64,000 nucleotides of DNA from Ferrimonas aestuarii (GCF_005116665.1 NZ_SWCJ01000001.1:62001-126000), one strand, 5' to 3'; positions 29,859 to 38,842 are shown, numbered from the stretch's first letter. The notes: a model not told the origin generated them from the letters alone. Made by a program: numbers and translations.

Positions 29859-31262
29859 TTAATGGGTCGTTAGGCTGCCCTGCTCTAACTGCTGCTCCAC
29901 CTTTTGCAGCGTGACTGAGAGCAGATCCAGTTCCAGTGCCGTTAGCGCTTTGGTGATATAAGGCACCAGCAGATCCGCATCTGCTAAAGCGTCATCGCAG
30001 GCGGTGACGCCAACATGCAGTTGGTCTTGATAACTGAATAGGGTGATGTTGAGCGCTTGATCCGGCAGCAGTACCGAGTACGGCGTAATCGATTCAATCT
30101 CTGCATCCATAAAGTAGCGTTGATCTTTCGGCCCCGGCACGTTGGAGATCACCAGATTACAGGCGGTTGGTAGGTGCTTATCCAGCTTGAAAAAACCAAT
30201 CAGCATCACTAACGCATTGGTGGCGATGGAGAGGTTCATGAATGCCGTGGGTGAAAAGGTCTTTGCCTCATGTTTGATCTGGCGACTGGAGATCATCACC
30301 TCTTTCAGCCGCTCCGTCGGTTGATGGTTACGCCGTCCTAACTCAATTAACGCCGGCGAAAACAGGTTGTCTTTCTCGGTTGCATCTTGCTTCATGTTTA
30401 CCGGCATGATCGCCACCAGAGGTTTATTGCTGGGGCGCTTGTGGTCAATCAGGTATTGGTGCAGTGCCGCATCGCAGACGGTCAACACCACTTCATTGAC
30501 CGACGCGCCGGTGTATTGGCCAATCCGTTTGATGGACTTAATCGGCAGAGTCCCTTGAGCGATCACCCGCGACTGTTTTGGGCGTTGGTTAAACAGGGTT
30601 TTCTCAGCGGTGAACGGAATCGGCAGTTTGCTAATGCTCGGATAGAGGGTGCGAGACAATAACTTACCGGTGAGTTTTGCCAAGTTGGGCAGCTCTTGAA
30701 TTTGATGATAGAGCGCATTGGCAAAGTCGATGACCTGTTTGACTGGCGCGCGGCCACCACCTCGAGACTTAAAGTTGTTTTCCCAAAATGCGGGCACGCG
30801 CTCAGCGTTGGCTTCGGTGCCCAGCATGGTATTGAGCATATGGCTGAGCTTCACGCCATCGGCATACGCATGGTGAATCTTGATGTAGAGCCCCACACGC
30901 TGGCGCGGCGCATCATCGATAATGTGCACTTCCCACAGAGGCTTGCGGCGATCAAGTTGGCCGCTGTGCAATTGGGACACCAAGGCATGGACGTCATGGT
31001 TGTCGCCAATGCTGTGAAGGTGGATGTGGTTTTCGATGCGTACCTGCCGCGCTCGCTGCCAGCGAGGCCAGGAGGCGGGTGACTGCTTAATTAACTGGTC
31101 GAAAGGAGAGCAAAAGTCTTGGTGCTGCAATAGGGTGTCGAATAGCTCGTTGGCGAAATGCTGCCGCTGAGATTTTAAAATGAGTAGTCCTCCTACGTGC
31201 ATGGGCGTAGTAGGCGTTTCAAACAGGGTAAAACAAGCGTCTATAAGAGACAAACGCGACAT
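29859..31262 (-). CDS. Wax ester synthase/diacylglycerol acyltransferase (WS/DGAT)
   Basis: Acyl-CoA-dependent acyltransferase making wax esters or triacylglycerol storage lipid. Motifs: the start SLIDACFTLFETPTTPMHVGGLLIL, catalytic HHAYADG (about residue 132), PLWEVHII and the conserved SNVPGP (about 375). 467 aa, normal. AGGAATT precedes ATG 31262. The next gene on this strand (stop 26899) starts 66 bases after its stop, so they may be co-transcribed, with no evident functional link. Confidence 0.9.
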   Translation of the reverse strand: MSRLSLIDACFTLFETPTTPMHVGGLLILKSQRQHFANELFDTLLQHQDFCSPFDQLIKQSPASWPRWQRARQVRIENHIHLHSIGDNHDVHALVSQLHSGQLDRRKPLWEVHIIDDAPRQRVGLYIKIHHAYADGVKLSHMLNTMLGTEANAERVPAFWENNFKSRGGGRAPVKQVIDFANALYHQIQELPNLAKLTGKLLSRTLYPSISKLPIPFTAEKTLFNQRPKQSRVIAQGTLPIKSIKRIGQYTGASVNEVVLTVCDAALHQYLIDHKRPSNKPLVAIMPVNMKQDATEKDNLFSPALIELGRRNHQPTERLKEVMISSRQIKHEAKTFSPTAFMNLSIATNALVMLIGFFKLDKHLPTACNLVISNVPGPKDQRYFMDAEIESITPYSVLLPDQALNITLFSYQDQLHVGVTACDDALADADLLVPYITKALTALELDLLSVTLQKVEQQLEQGSLTTH

Positions 31263-31583
31263 AATTCCTTCTCCCTCCCCCAGAAGCCATCATTCCATTG
31301 GCTTTATCGTTGAACTTTTAACCTATGCTCTAAAACTCATTAGATCAATGAAATAGAACAAGTTTTAAACGAAAACTCGGCTATACAGCCATAGAGTTTG
31401 GTTATCGCTTTACCTATAAAAGAATTGGATTCGCCAGTGATTTGAGTGGAAATCGAAAAAACCTTAGTTAAATTAGGGAATTTCCCCCTTGGTCGTATTG
31501 AACTCACATCACTGAAATGATGAAATTGCCTCGCAGGCGGAAGGGGTGTTTGCTTGTAGGAATTTAGGGAACAAGGAGTGGTA

Positions 31584-33215
31584 ATGGACTGGTTAAAAGA
31601 CCTCAGCATTGGACGCAAGCTAATTACGCTGAATTTGATGGCGGCGGTGTTGGTGTTGATGGGCGCGTTGTTTGCATTGGCAAGCCAAGTGAATGTGGTG
31701 CGCTACTATCAAGATTTCCTGCATCAGGATGTGGAGATTCGAGAGCAGGTTCTGCTGATTGAGGTAGACCTAAAGAGCCAGATCCAGGAGTGGAAAAACT
31801 TACTGCTTCGGGGGGATAATCTGGATGACCGAGAGAAGTACTGGCAGGCATTTTTGGATGATGAAGATAAAGTTCAGCAGCAATCCAAACAGGTCTTGTC
31901 TCGCCTAGGCAGCCTAAGCCCAGAATACGTTCAGGAACTGCAAACCTTCTTAAGCGAGCATCAGCAACTGGGCCAGAGTTATCGTGAGGGGTATGAGCTT
32001 TTCAACCGTAATGATGATGCCAAGGCCGCCGACGCCTTAGTTCGTGGCATTGACAGAGCGCCAGTAAAGCGTCTGGAATCCTTGGTTACGCGCATGACTA
32101 AAACTCAAGACCAAACGGCAATGGAGCATCAAAAGCAGGCTCAATTTGAGTTGCTAGAGGGATTGGCTGGCTTGGCGGTGGGCTTGTGTTTGAGCATTTT
32201 ACTGTCGCGTTGGATTGGCCATCGAACCATGGTGGAGCCGATTCAGAACCTCGGGGTATTTCTGCACTTTTTGTCTGAGGGTAAAATTACCGCCAAACTG
32301 GATTTAACCCAGAAAGATGAGATAGGTAAGCTGGCGGATAACGCTCGAGAGCTGCAATCTCAACAGCTGCGAATCGTGACTCAATTGCGTGCTCTGTCTG
32401 ATCAGATGGCAAGTCAATCGGAACAGCTTGGGGTACAGATGCACAGCTGTCAGGACGAAGTGATGGCGCAGAATGAGCAGAGTCAGTCGATTGCGGCAGC
32501 CATGGATCAGATGGTAGCGTCCATCAATCAGGTCAGTGCCAACGCTCAGGAAGCGGCGCAGCGGGTAGAACACAGCGATCATCAATTGCAGCAGGGCAAA
32601 CACGAGGTTTCACAAACTCTGGATAACCTGATGAAGCTGCAGCAAAGCGTGACCCTCACCGAAACCGTGATGCAGCGTCTGGAGAAAGAGAGCACCGAAA
32701 TCGGTGCCATTTTGGACGTGATTCGCAACATCGCCGAGCAAACTAATTTGTTGGCGCTTAACGCCGCCATTGAGGCCGCTCGAGCCGGCGAGCAAGGGCG
32801 AGGTTTTGCGGTGGTCGCCGATGAAGTGCGCTCTCTGGCGTCACGCTCTCAAAGCTCCACAGAGCAGATTCAGCAGATGATTGAACGCTTGCAAGCGGAG
32901 AGCAGCGAAGCGGCGCAGTCCATTGCCGAAGGGCGAGCTCACGCCGACCGCTGTGCGGAACAGGCGCAGCAGGTCGATAAGCTGCTGAGCGAAGTGAGTA
33001 ATGAGGTCAGCGAAGTGAATCACATGAACACTGGCATTGCGGCGGCCTGTGAACAGCAGAGCTCGGTGTCTGAAGAGATTCTGGATAGTGCCGTGAAGAT
33101 CAAAGAGGGCGGTCAAGCCGTGGCCCAGCAAGTTGACTTGTCTACCGAAATTGGCGATCAGGTGGCTCGCCAAGGGGAGCAGCTGCAGCAGGTGGTACGT
33201 CAATACCAGTTGTAG
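31584..33215 (+). CDS. Methyl-accepting chemotaxis protein
   Basis: Chemoreceptor, 543 aa. Two membrane segments (about residues 17-37 and 190-210) flank a periplasmic helical sensor domain of about 150 residues (four-helix-bundle type). A HAMP-like linker follows (EPIQNL...DEIGKLADN), then the signalling domain with hairpin tip [36 protein letters not shown]. No C-terminal CheR-binding pentapeptide. AAGGAG at 31573-31578 fixes ATG 31584. Ligand unknown. The 321-base region upstream holds no gene; I saw no sigma-28 promoter. Confidence 0.93.
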   Translation: MDWLKDLSIGRKLITLNLMAAVLVLMGALFALASQVNVVRYYQDFLHQDVEIREQVLLIEVDLKSQIQEWKNLLLRGDNLDDREKYWQAFLDDEDKVQQQSKQVLSRLGSLSPEYVQELQTFLSEHQQLGQSYREGYELFNRNDDAKAADALVRGIDRAPVKRLESLVTRMTKTQDQTAMEHQKQAQFELLEGLAGLAVGLCLSILLSRWIGHRTMVEPIQNLGVFLHFLSEGKITAKLDLTQKDEIGKLADNARELQSQQLRIVTQLRALSDQMASQSEQLGVQMHSCQDEVMAQNEQSQSIAAAMDQMVASINQVSANAQEAAQRVEHSDHQLQQGKHEVSQTLDNLMKLQQSVTLTETVMQRLEKESTEIGAILDVIRNIAEQTNLLALNAAIEAARAGEQGRGFAVVADEVRSLASRSQSSTEQIQQMIERLQAESSEAAQSIAEGRAHADRCAEQAQQVDKLLSEVSNEVSEVNHMNTGIAAACEQQSSVSEEILDSAVKIKEGGQAVAQQVDLSTEIGDQVARQGEQLQQVVRQYQL

Positions 33216-33232
33216 TGCCTGATGGCTGTAGT

Positions 33233-33268
33233 GGGCGCTTATTTTCTCAGCTAAGCGCCCATTTTATT
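33233..33268 (+). terminator. Intrinsic terminator after the chemoreceptor gene
   Basis: GGGCGCTTA (33233-33241) pairs with TAAGCGCCC (33252-33260), then ATTTTATTT. It reaches the stop of the convergent TetR gene. Confidence 0.8.
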
Positions 33269-34028
33269 TAGTGAGGTTATTTTTTAAACTAGCGTTCACC
33301 TTCTGACACTGCTGACAGGTTAATTTATTCTTAGTCCCTACGCTAATAAATTGATTTACTTGTTTAAATACTCGCTCATATCGCTCTGGTGTTAATTGCA
33401 CCTTCCAATTAAACGCACTCATAATGGCGAGGATGCAGTCCATTTGCGCGCGATCTTTATTCTCCATTGGCAGCTTATTTATCAAGCGGCTTTCGTATGC
33501 GGTAGTTTGTCCATAGAGTTGAAAATAGATCAGTTGCGATAACAGCAATAGACGTTCATCCGATTCATTGAGCATGCCCGATTGTTGAGCTGACTTTGCC
33601 TGCTCCATAATCAGATCGAAAAATCGGTTCGCACGAACTTTAAACCGCTGTACCTTTTCGCAAGAGGCAAGAGTCCACACCTTACTGTTCACCGATACCG
33701 AGCGCAGCGCCGTAAAACTGGGGCTTTTGGTGATCACCGCATAGGTCATGAGGATTGGAACCAAGAAGCGCTCCGCGTCATCCAACTCTGGATGGATATC
33801 TAAAAAGTCGGGGATGCAGTTGGAGGTTGCACTGCGAAGAAATAGGCAAATAAGTACATCTTCTTTACTTTCAAAGAATTTATACACTGATCCTGTGGAG
33901 CAGTTTGCGACTTTTGCGATATCGGAAAATTTAAAAGAGATAACCCCTTGCTCTTCAATTAATGTTTCCGCTGCATTAAGAAGAATTTGACATCGATTTT
34001 CAGCCTGTGGGGTTTTGGGACAGTACAT
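33264..34028 (-). CDS. TetR-family transcriptional regulator
   Basis: 254 aa. N-terminal helix-turn-helix (ILLNAAETLIEEQGVISFKFSDIAKVANCSTGSVYKFFESKEDVLICLF, about residues 15-65); divergent ligand-binding domain; an unusual C-terminal CQQCQ pair that could bind metal or form a disulfide. AGGAG is 7 bases before ATG 34028. It is divergent from the flavoprotein reductase gene, the usual position of a local regulator, so I infer it controls that cluster. Ligand unknown. Confidence 0.85.
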   Translation of the reverse strand: MYCPKTPQAENRCQILLNAAETLIEEQGVISFKFSDIAKVANCSTGSVYKFFESKEDVLICLFLRSATSNCIPDFLDIHPELDDAERFLVPILMTYAVITKSPSFTALRSVSVNSKVWTLASCEKVQRFKVRANRFFDLIMEQAKSAQQSGMLNESDERLLLLSQLIYFQLYGQTTAYESRLINKLPMENKDRAQMDCILAIMSAFNWKVQLTPERYERVFKQVNQFISVGTKNKLTCQQCQKVNASLKNNLTK

Positions 34029-34408
34029 TTAGATCTCCTGATGAACCGCAGTTTAACTCTACTTGAAGCACAAAAATTTGTTGTGAAGCGCATCAATAAA
34101 TTTCTATAGGCGGTATTTGTTCGCTTCAGCAAATCAACGATAAAACTCACAGAAAATAAAAGTTCGCGAACTGACTCATGAAAGAGTTTACCTACAAAAA
34201 TTGGCTGTGATCTGGCTCTCCTTAGTCTCTGTGTATTGTCCTCATAGTGTTGATACGACCTAAGGCTAAATGCCATTTGCCAAGGCACAGTGATGCCTCA
34301 TGCCAATGCAATTAACGCCCATGGTTGTCTGAAACCGCTTATCGAACATGGCACAGAGGTGACGATGACGATGGCGTTAACGATGGCGCTTACTACGAGT
34401 AATACAGT
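34029..34408. promoter_or_regulatory. Divergent intergenic region with candidate operators
   Basis: 380 bases without a gene between the TetR regulator and the flavoprotein. It holds a perfect 12-base palindrome AGTTCGCGAACT (34161-34172), an imperfect inverted repeat ATTTG...CAAAT (about 34112-34131) and a direct repeat ACGATGGCG (about 34370-34390). The palindrome is the best candidate TetR operator. No convincing sigma-70 promoter was assigned. Confidence 0.5.
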
Positions 34409-35935
34409 ATGACTACCAATATCTCTCGACGCTCCACCCTAAAAAAGCTGGGAGCGTTAGGCTTAACTGGCGCGGCCGTGCCTTTTACCGCCGGTGCGGT
34501 GACGTGCGAGTCTAAAGACAAAGTAACTTGGAACCAGAGCTACGACATTATCTGCGTCGGCTCGGGTTTTACCGGTCTTGCGGCCGCGATTGAGGCCAAG
34601 CGAAAAGGCGCGAACTCAATTTTAGTGATTGAGAAGATGCCCTATTGCGGTGGTAATGGCGTAATTAACGCCGGCCAGGGGTGTTTCGCAAACACGCCTC
34701 TGCAGCATAAGTTGGGCATCAAAGATTCCGCAGAGTTGATGGTGAGCGATCAGATGAAGGCGGGTCGCGGCATTGCCAACAAAGCACTACTGACTCACAT
34801 CGCGAACCTAGGTCCCTATGCGTTTAAGATGACCCAGGAGTGTGGTGCGGTGTATCTCGATTTCTGTCAGCAACCAGGTGGCCACAGCGCTCCCCGCAGC
34901 CACCAGGTGGTCGAACGCTCCGGCGCTGGCATTATTCGCCCCATGCTGGCGGAGTGTGAAAAGCTGGGTATCGAAGTACGCACACGAGTGAAATTTGACG
35001 ATCTGGTGTTTGATGATGACCAGCGCGTGGTTGGCATCAAGGTAACCGAAGGTCACTATCATGACCGTCCTAAATTAGGTAAGGCAGCGGCGTATCGAGC
35101 TACCAAAGGGGTGGTGATGGCAACCGGTGGCTTTACTCAAAATCTGCGTCTGCGCATGGCTCAAGACCCAACGTTGACCGATGAGGTGGTCAGTACCAAT
35201 GCGCCCGGCGCCACCGGTGATGGCCTCGTCTCCATGATGAAGGCGGGGGCTAACCCTGTGCATCTGGCCCACATCCAATCTGGCCCTTGGGCCTCACCTG
35301 ATGAAGGTGGATTTGGTTATGCACCCAACTACGCCATCTTTAACTTCCCTCACTCTATCGCCATCGATCGCATGACCGGTCGCCGCTTTATGAATGAGCT
35401 TGGGGATCGTAAAGAGCGAGCCGACGCTGAGCTTGAACGTCGCGACGCTAAGGGCAATCCATTGCCGGCGATCTTGTTGACCAGTAAGGCACACTCCAGT
35501 TTGAACCAACACAGCTTGGATAATGTGCTTGAAGCCAAGATTGGTTGGGAGTTTGAATCCTTGGAAGCGGTGGCTAAGCATTTTGATATTCCATACCAGC
35601 CTCTTAAGCAGCAGGTGGAGGAGTGGAACCGCTATGTGAAAGCGGGCAAAGACAGTCAATTTGGCAAACCGATGGATCTGGTGAAAGACAAAGTGATGCA
35701 AGCGCCATTTAGTGTCATTCGCCTGTGGCCGAAGGTGCATTACTGCATGGGTGGGGTGCAGATTGATACCAAAGCACAAGTGCTCTGCGCTCAGACTGGT
35801 GAGCCCATTAAAGGGCTGTATGCCGGTGGCGAGGTTGCCGGAGGGGTGCATGGTGTAAGTCGTTTAGGTGGCTGCTCCATTCCCGATTGTTTAGCCATGG
35901 GCATTACCGCTGCCCGCTCCATTATGACTGCTTGA
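34409..35935 (+). CDS. Tat-exported FAD-dependent fumarate-reductase-like reductase
   Basis: 508 aa. Twin-arginine signal SRRSTLKKLG at the N-terminus, FAD-binding ICVGSGFTGLAAAIEAK, and an FccA/UrdA-type catalytic domain. By alignment with Shewanella FccA from memory, the proton-donor Arg (Arg334, in GDRKERAD), His444 (HYCMGG) and Arg485 (VSRLGG) are kept, but the substrate-carboxylate His in QAHPT is Gly292 here (QSGPW). That argues against fumarate and for another enoate. No FMN-binding or heme domain; electrons probably come from the tetraheme protein encoded 8 bases downstream. Confidence 0.88.
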   Translation: MTTNISRRSTLKKLGALGLTGAAVPFTAGAVTCESKDKVTWNQSYDIICVGSGFTGLAAAIEAKRKGANSILVIEKMPYCGGNGVINAGQGCFANTPLQHKLGIKDSAELMVSDQMKAGRGIANKALLTHIANLGPYAFKMTQECGAVYLDFCQQPGGHSAPRSHQVVERSGAGIIRPMLAECEKLGIEVRTRVKFDDLVFDDDQRVVGIKVTEGHYHDRPKLGKAAAYRATKGVVMATGGFTQNLRLRMAQDPTLTDEVVSTNAPGATGDGLVSMMKAGANPVHLAHIQSGPWASPDEGGFGYAPNYAIFNFPHSIAIDRMTGRRFMNELGDRKERADAELERRDAKGNPLPAILLTSKAHSSLNQHSLDNVLEAKIGWEFESLEAVAKHFDIPYQPLKQQVEEWNRYVKAGKDSQFGKPMDLVKDKVMQAPFSVIRLWPKVHYCMGGVQIDTKAQVLCAQTGEPIKGLYAGGEVAGGVHGVSRLGGCSIPDCLAMGITAARSIMTA

Positions 35936-35943
35936 GGTTCGCC

Positions 35944-36318
35944 ATGAAGATTACTAAAACCTTAATCCTTTTGCTGGCTCTGGGACTGGCGACCACCGCA
36001 TCGGCATCCAGTTTGGAAAAGATGGGGGCTAAACAGGGACGCAGCTTCCATCAGATGAATTATGACCAGGGCTGCAAAAGCTGTCATGATCAAGGCATGC
36101 GCCAACCGCCCAGTGATGGCCAATGTTTGGTGTGCCACGATAAGACTGACTTGATCGAGGCCACCTCAGAGCAAAAGAAGAAGTGGATGAATCCACATAA
36201 TAATATGCACTATGGCGATAAAGTTCCCTGCATCGAATGTCATGGTGAGCATAAGGCTAAGGCGCCATTGTGCGCCGATTGTCACAACTTTGACTTTGAT
36301 GGCTTTCAACAAGATTGA
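35944..36318 (+). CDS. Periplasmic tetraheme cytochrome c (cytochrome c3-like)
   Basis: 124 aa from ATG 35944. A Sec signal peptide (ILLLALGLATTASA) precedes four CxxCH heme sites: CKSCH, CLVCH, CIECH and CADCH. Additional His residues (HQMN, HNNMH, HGEH) could be distal ligands. The pattern matches the N-terminal heme domain of flavocytochrome c3, here as a separate polypeptide. It lies 8 bases after the flavoprotein gene and probably carries electrons from a membrane quinol dehydrogenase (CymA-type, not in this window) to it. Confidence 0.92.
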   Translation: MKITKTLILLLALGLATTASASSLEKMGAKQGRSFHQMNYDQGCKSCHDQGMRQPPSDGQCLVCHDKTDLIEATSEQKKKWMNPHNNMHYGDKVPCIECHGEHKAKAPLCADCHNFDFDGFQQD

Positions 36319-36335
36319 TCTTAATTGATACTAAT

Positions 36336-36361
36336 TAAAGACCCTGCGGGGTCTTTTTTTG
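36336..36361 (+). terminator. Intrinsic terminator after the cytochrome gene
   Basis: AAAGACCC pairs with GGGGTCTTT around a 3-base loop, then T7. It separates flavoprotein-cytochrome from cupin-porin. Confidence 0.9.
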
Positions 36362-36412
36362 TTTCTCATATGGATAAAATAAAAACCTCGATCAAATCCC
36401 AAATTCATAGAC

Positions 36413-36432
36413 TTCATGATGATGATCATGAA
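36413..36432 (+). promoter_or_regulatory. FNR/CRP-type operator upstream of the cupin gene
   Basis: Perfect inverted repeat TTCATGAT-GATG-ATCATGAA. Its core TGAT-N4-ATCA (36417-36428) is the FNR (EtrA) half-site arrangement; the outer positions differ from TTGAT/ATCAA. It lies about 120 bases before the cupin gene. Anaerobic control is an inference. Confidence 0.5.
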
Positions 36433-36549
36433 ACTTTATCCCAACGCTAGGTCAACGTGATCCACGGCGCATTTTACTTTTATTCATCCATTAATAATTA
36501 AATCCAACAAGAAAACAAACCGGATGATAAATCAATTATCGGAGTTATA

Positions 36550-37266
36550 ATGATGAAAACTAATATTGCTATTACACTGACTGCATTAATTGCTTCCGCT
36601 CCTATGTTGGCAACAGCCCATGAGCGTATGCCAATCCCAACGCCTTTGCACAGTTCTACATTTACCCCACAGTGGGAGATGCCTGAGCAGTGTAAAGATC
36701 CGTTAGCAGAAAAGTATATTGCAGGCCTTCAGTCTGGCAAATATACCCTAGCTAATATTCCATCTGACGATACCATTCCAAGTAATAAGCAATACTGGCT
36801 GACCTTTGATGACAGTGGCAAAAACGTGGTTGAGTGCAAAGATGGCGACATCAAGAACTCACCCGCTAACTACTGCTGGAAAGAGCTGTCCGATTCTCCA
36901 AGTGTAATTGGCATTGTGGCCATGGGTAAGACTGACCATGCTCCACACTTCCATGCAGAGCACGAGTGTTACTACATCGCTTCTGGTAAAACAGAAACTC
37001 TGGCTGATGGTCAAATGATGTCTATTGAGAAAGGGCAGTATTTCTACATTAATGACTACGCCATCCATAATATTCCTAACTTGAATAAAGAAGATTTGAC
37101 CATTTTCTACTGGTACCCAGGAATCGCAAACTGGAGCAAATTCAAGTACTACTGGAAGGATGATGTGAAGAATCACATGCCTGCCGAAGCCGCTTTCGAT
37201 AAAGTGGATGAAATTCGTAAAGCGGCCTGGGGATTTGGTCCTTACGGCACAGTGGATATGAAGTGA
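36550..37266 (+). CDS. Periplasmic cupin protein, DMSP-lyase-like motif
   Basis: 238 aa with a Sec signal peptide (about residues 1-23, ending MLATA). The cupin core is near 120-185: His133 and His135, Glu139, Tyr141 (HFHAEHECYY) and a second-motif His173 (AIHNIPN). The spacing HxHxxxExY with a downstream His resembles the cupin DMSP lyases (DddY/L/Q/W), which also use a metal and a Tyr. It is shorter than DddY. Isomerase, dioxygenase or binding roles are equally possible. GGAG 5 bases before the ATG. The neighbouring enoate reductase suggests that it makes or handles the reductase substrate. Confidence 0.7.
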   Translation: MMKTNIAITLTALIASAPMLATAHERMPIPTPLHSSTFTPQWEMPEQCKDPLAEKYIAGLQSGKYTLANIPSDDTIPSNKQYWLTFDDSGKNVVECKDGDIKNSPANYCWKELSDSPSVIGIVAMGKTDHAPHFHAEHECYYIASGKTETLADGQMMSIEKGQYFYINDYAIHNIPNLNKEDLTIFYWYPGIANWSKFKYYWKDDVKNHMPAEAAFDKVDEIRKAAWGFGPYGTVDMK

Positions 37267-37421
37267 ATTAATAAAGGTTGGCTGGCTCGAAATTAATCAT
37301 CCAATTTTGAGTCAGGTGATAAATCTAACTTTAATGAAGAAAGCTATTTTCTAATAATCAATTTCCTTTTGACTTTTTATTATTTGGAATTTAGCTTTGT
37401 GCTTTATTGGTCAGGAACGAA

Positions 37422-38516
37422 ATGAATAAATTTAAATTATTGGGTGCTGCCGTTGCGGTACAGCTGGCGCTATTACCATCGGCATTCGCTGCAGTGAATG
37501 GCGATCTGGCTTTAGGTGGCTTTGTGCGCGCCAACTACAGCTTGGTCGATTACAGCGATTCTTCTAAAGATAAAGGTGGTGACGCCGCGTTCGACGCATT
37601 TGCCGTGACTTTCGATGGCAAAATTGACGACATCGGCATCAGCGTCGATTACCGTTTTGCCAGTGGCTTCAATTACATCAAACGCGGTTACGGCTACTAC
37701 GACTTCAACGACAACACCCAGCTGCAACTGGGTATCGTTAAAGTGCCTTTCGGTAAGGAAGGCTTCCTCTCCAACAGCTACTGGTTCAGCACCAACTACT
37801 ACCTAGGTTTCGAAGATAACTACGACACCGGTGCCAAGCTGGTATGGAACAAAGACAACTGGCACTTGGATTTCGCCTTCATCAAAGGCGCCGAGTACGG
37901 CAATGACACCACCGAGCGTTACGGCGCTGACATCATCGGGGCTCACGAAGAGATGAATCAGGTTAACGCCCGTGCCGTCTACACCATCCCGATGAACGAT
38001 GGCCACCTAAAACTGGGCGCCTCCGTTGAAGCCGGTCAACTCTACTTCAGCGAAGCAGGCTCCGAGTTTGATGGCAAAGACGACAGCCGTTACGCCTACG
38101 CCACCCACGCCGACCTGCAACTGGGCGCGTGGAACTTCCAGGCTCAAGTAACCAACTACAAGTACAACACCATTGATGGTGCTGACACCTTAACCGTGGG
38201 TGTGGTTGGCGCCGCTTACGACATCGCCGCTGAAGCCTACGGCTACAACTTCAACGTCGCCCGCGCCTTCGACATGGGTTGGGGTACCATCACCGTATAT
38301 AACGACTACGGCTTGGTGACACCTGAGGGTAAGGGTCAGGATGACTCCATGCAGAACGTCACCGGCGTTAGCATCTCTCGTGGTCCTATTTTTACCTACA
38401 TCGACTACATCATCGGCGACAACATGACTTTTGCTGGCGGTCCTGGCGTAGGTCTGGATAACGACAACACCGACAACGAAAGCCGTCTGAACATCAACTT
38501 CGGCTTTTACTTCTAA
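37422..38516 (+). CDS. Outer-membrane porin
   Basis: 364 aa from ATG 37422. Signal peptide (LLGAAVAVQLALLPSAFA); the mature protein is a run of amphipathic beta strands with aromatic girdles, ending INFGFYF with a C-terminal Phe as outer-membrane barrels do. It resembles the phosphate-selective OprO/P-like or DcaP-like porins. Between it and the cupin gene are 155 AT-rich bases without a terminator, so the two may be co-transcribed; it would admit the cluster's substrate. Confidence 0.85.
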   Translation: MNKFKLLGAAVAVQLALLPSAFAAVNGDLALGGFVRANYSLVDYSDSSKDKGGDAAFDAFAVTFDGKIDDIGISVDYRFASGFNYIKRGYGYYDFNDNTQLQLGIVKVPFGKEGFLSNSYWFSTNYYLGFEDNYDTGAKLVWNKDNWHLDFAFIKGAEYGNDTTERYGADIIGAHEEMNQVNARAVYTIPMNDGHLKLGASVEAGQLYFSEAGSEFDGKDDSRYAYATHADLQLGAWNFQAQVTNYKYNTIDGADTLTVGVVGAAYDIAAEAYGYNFNVARAFDMGWGTITVYNDYGLVTPEGKGQDDSMQNVTGVSISRGPIFTYIDYIIGDNMTFAGGPGVGLDNDNTDNESRLNINFGFYF

Positions 38517-38569
38517 TCGTCATCTTTGAAGCGACTGTTTTCGTTTCACCCCTGTATTGTTGTGATGTT

Positions 38570-38598
38570 AAGCGGCTCCTGACGGCCGCTTTTTTTTG
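38570..38598 (+). terminator. Intrinsic terminator of the porin gene
   Basis: AAGCGGC pairs with GCCGCTT across an 8-base loop, then T8. Confidence 0.88.
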
Positions 38599-38707
38599 CC
38601 TGTTTGGGCTGCAATCATCTGTGTTGCCAGAGTGACTGCTGTTTTGGGAGGTTTGCTTAAACGGAAAGGGGAGACGTTGGGTGACATTTTATTAGAGAAA
38701 TTGGTGG

Positions 38708-38755
38708 TTGATGCTGTGGATATCTGATACTGTTATTTATGTTACATGGTAACAT
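38708..38755 (+). promoter_or_regulatory. Promoter with perfect palindrome at the start site
   Basis: TTGATG (38708-38713), 17-base spacer, TGTTAT (38731-38736), followed by the perfect inverted repeat ATGTTAC-ATG-GTAACAT (38739-38755). This looks like an operator overlapping a transcription start. Confidence 0.5.
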
Positions 38756-38842
38756 TTGGTTTGCACAGACCAAATCATACTGGAGCTGCCTAGTTCACTG
38801 GGAAGCAGCTCTTTAGGCGGTTCTTCGGAACCGCTATTTTTT
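38743..38842 (+). ncRNA. Candidate small RNA with three hairpins
   Basis: No reading frame. Predicted elements: ATTTGGT/ACCAAAT (about 38754-38775), GAGCTGC/GCAGCTC (about 38783-38811) and a terminal UUCG-loop hairpin GCGGTTC/GAACCGC with a T run (38818-38842). A promoter-like sequence lies just upstream, and the porin terminator separates it from the porin gene. About 100 nt. No known sRNA family recognised. Confidence 0.45.

Noticed and set aside
31340..31618. 92-residue minus-strand frame upstream of the chemoreceptor gene
   Set aside because: It overlaps the chemoreceptor start and its ribosome site, has no family features and lies in a promoter region.
33959..34288. 109-residue minus-strand frame overlapping the TetR start
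   Set aside because: Random composition; it would cover the divergent regulatory region and overlap the well-supported TetR gene.
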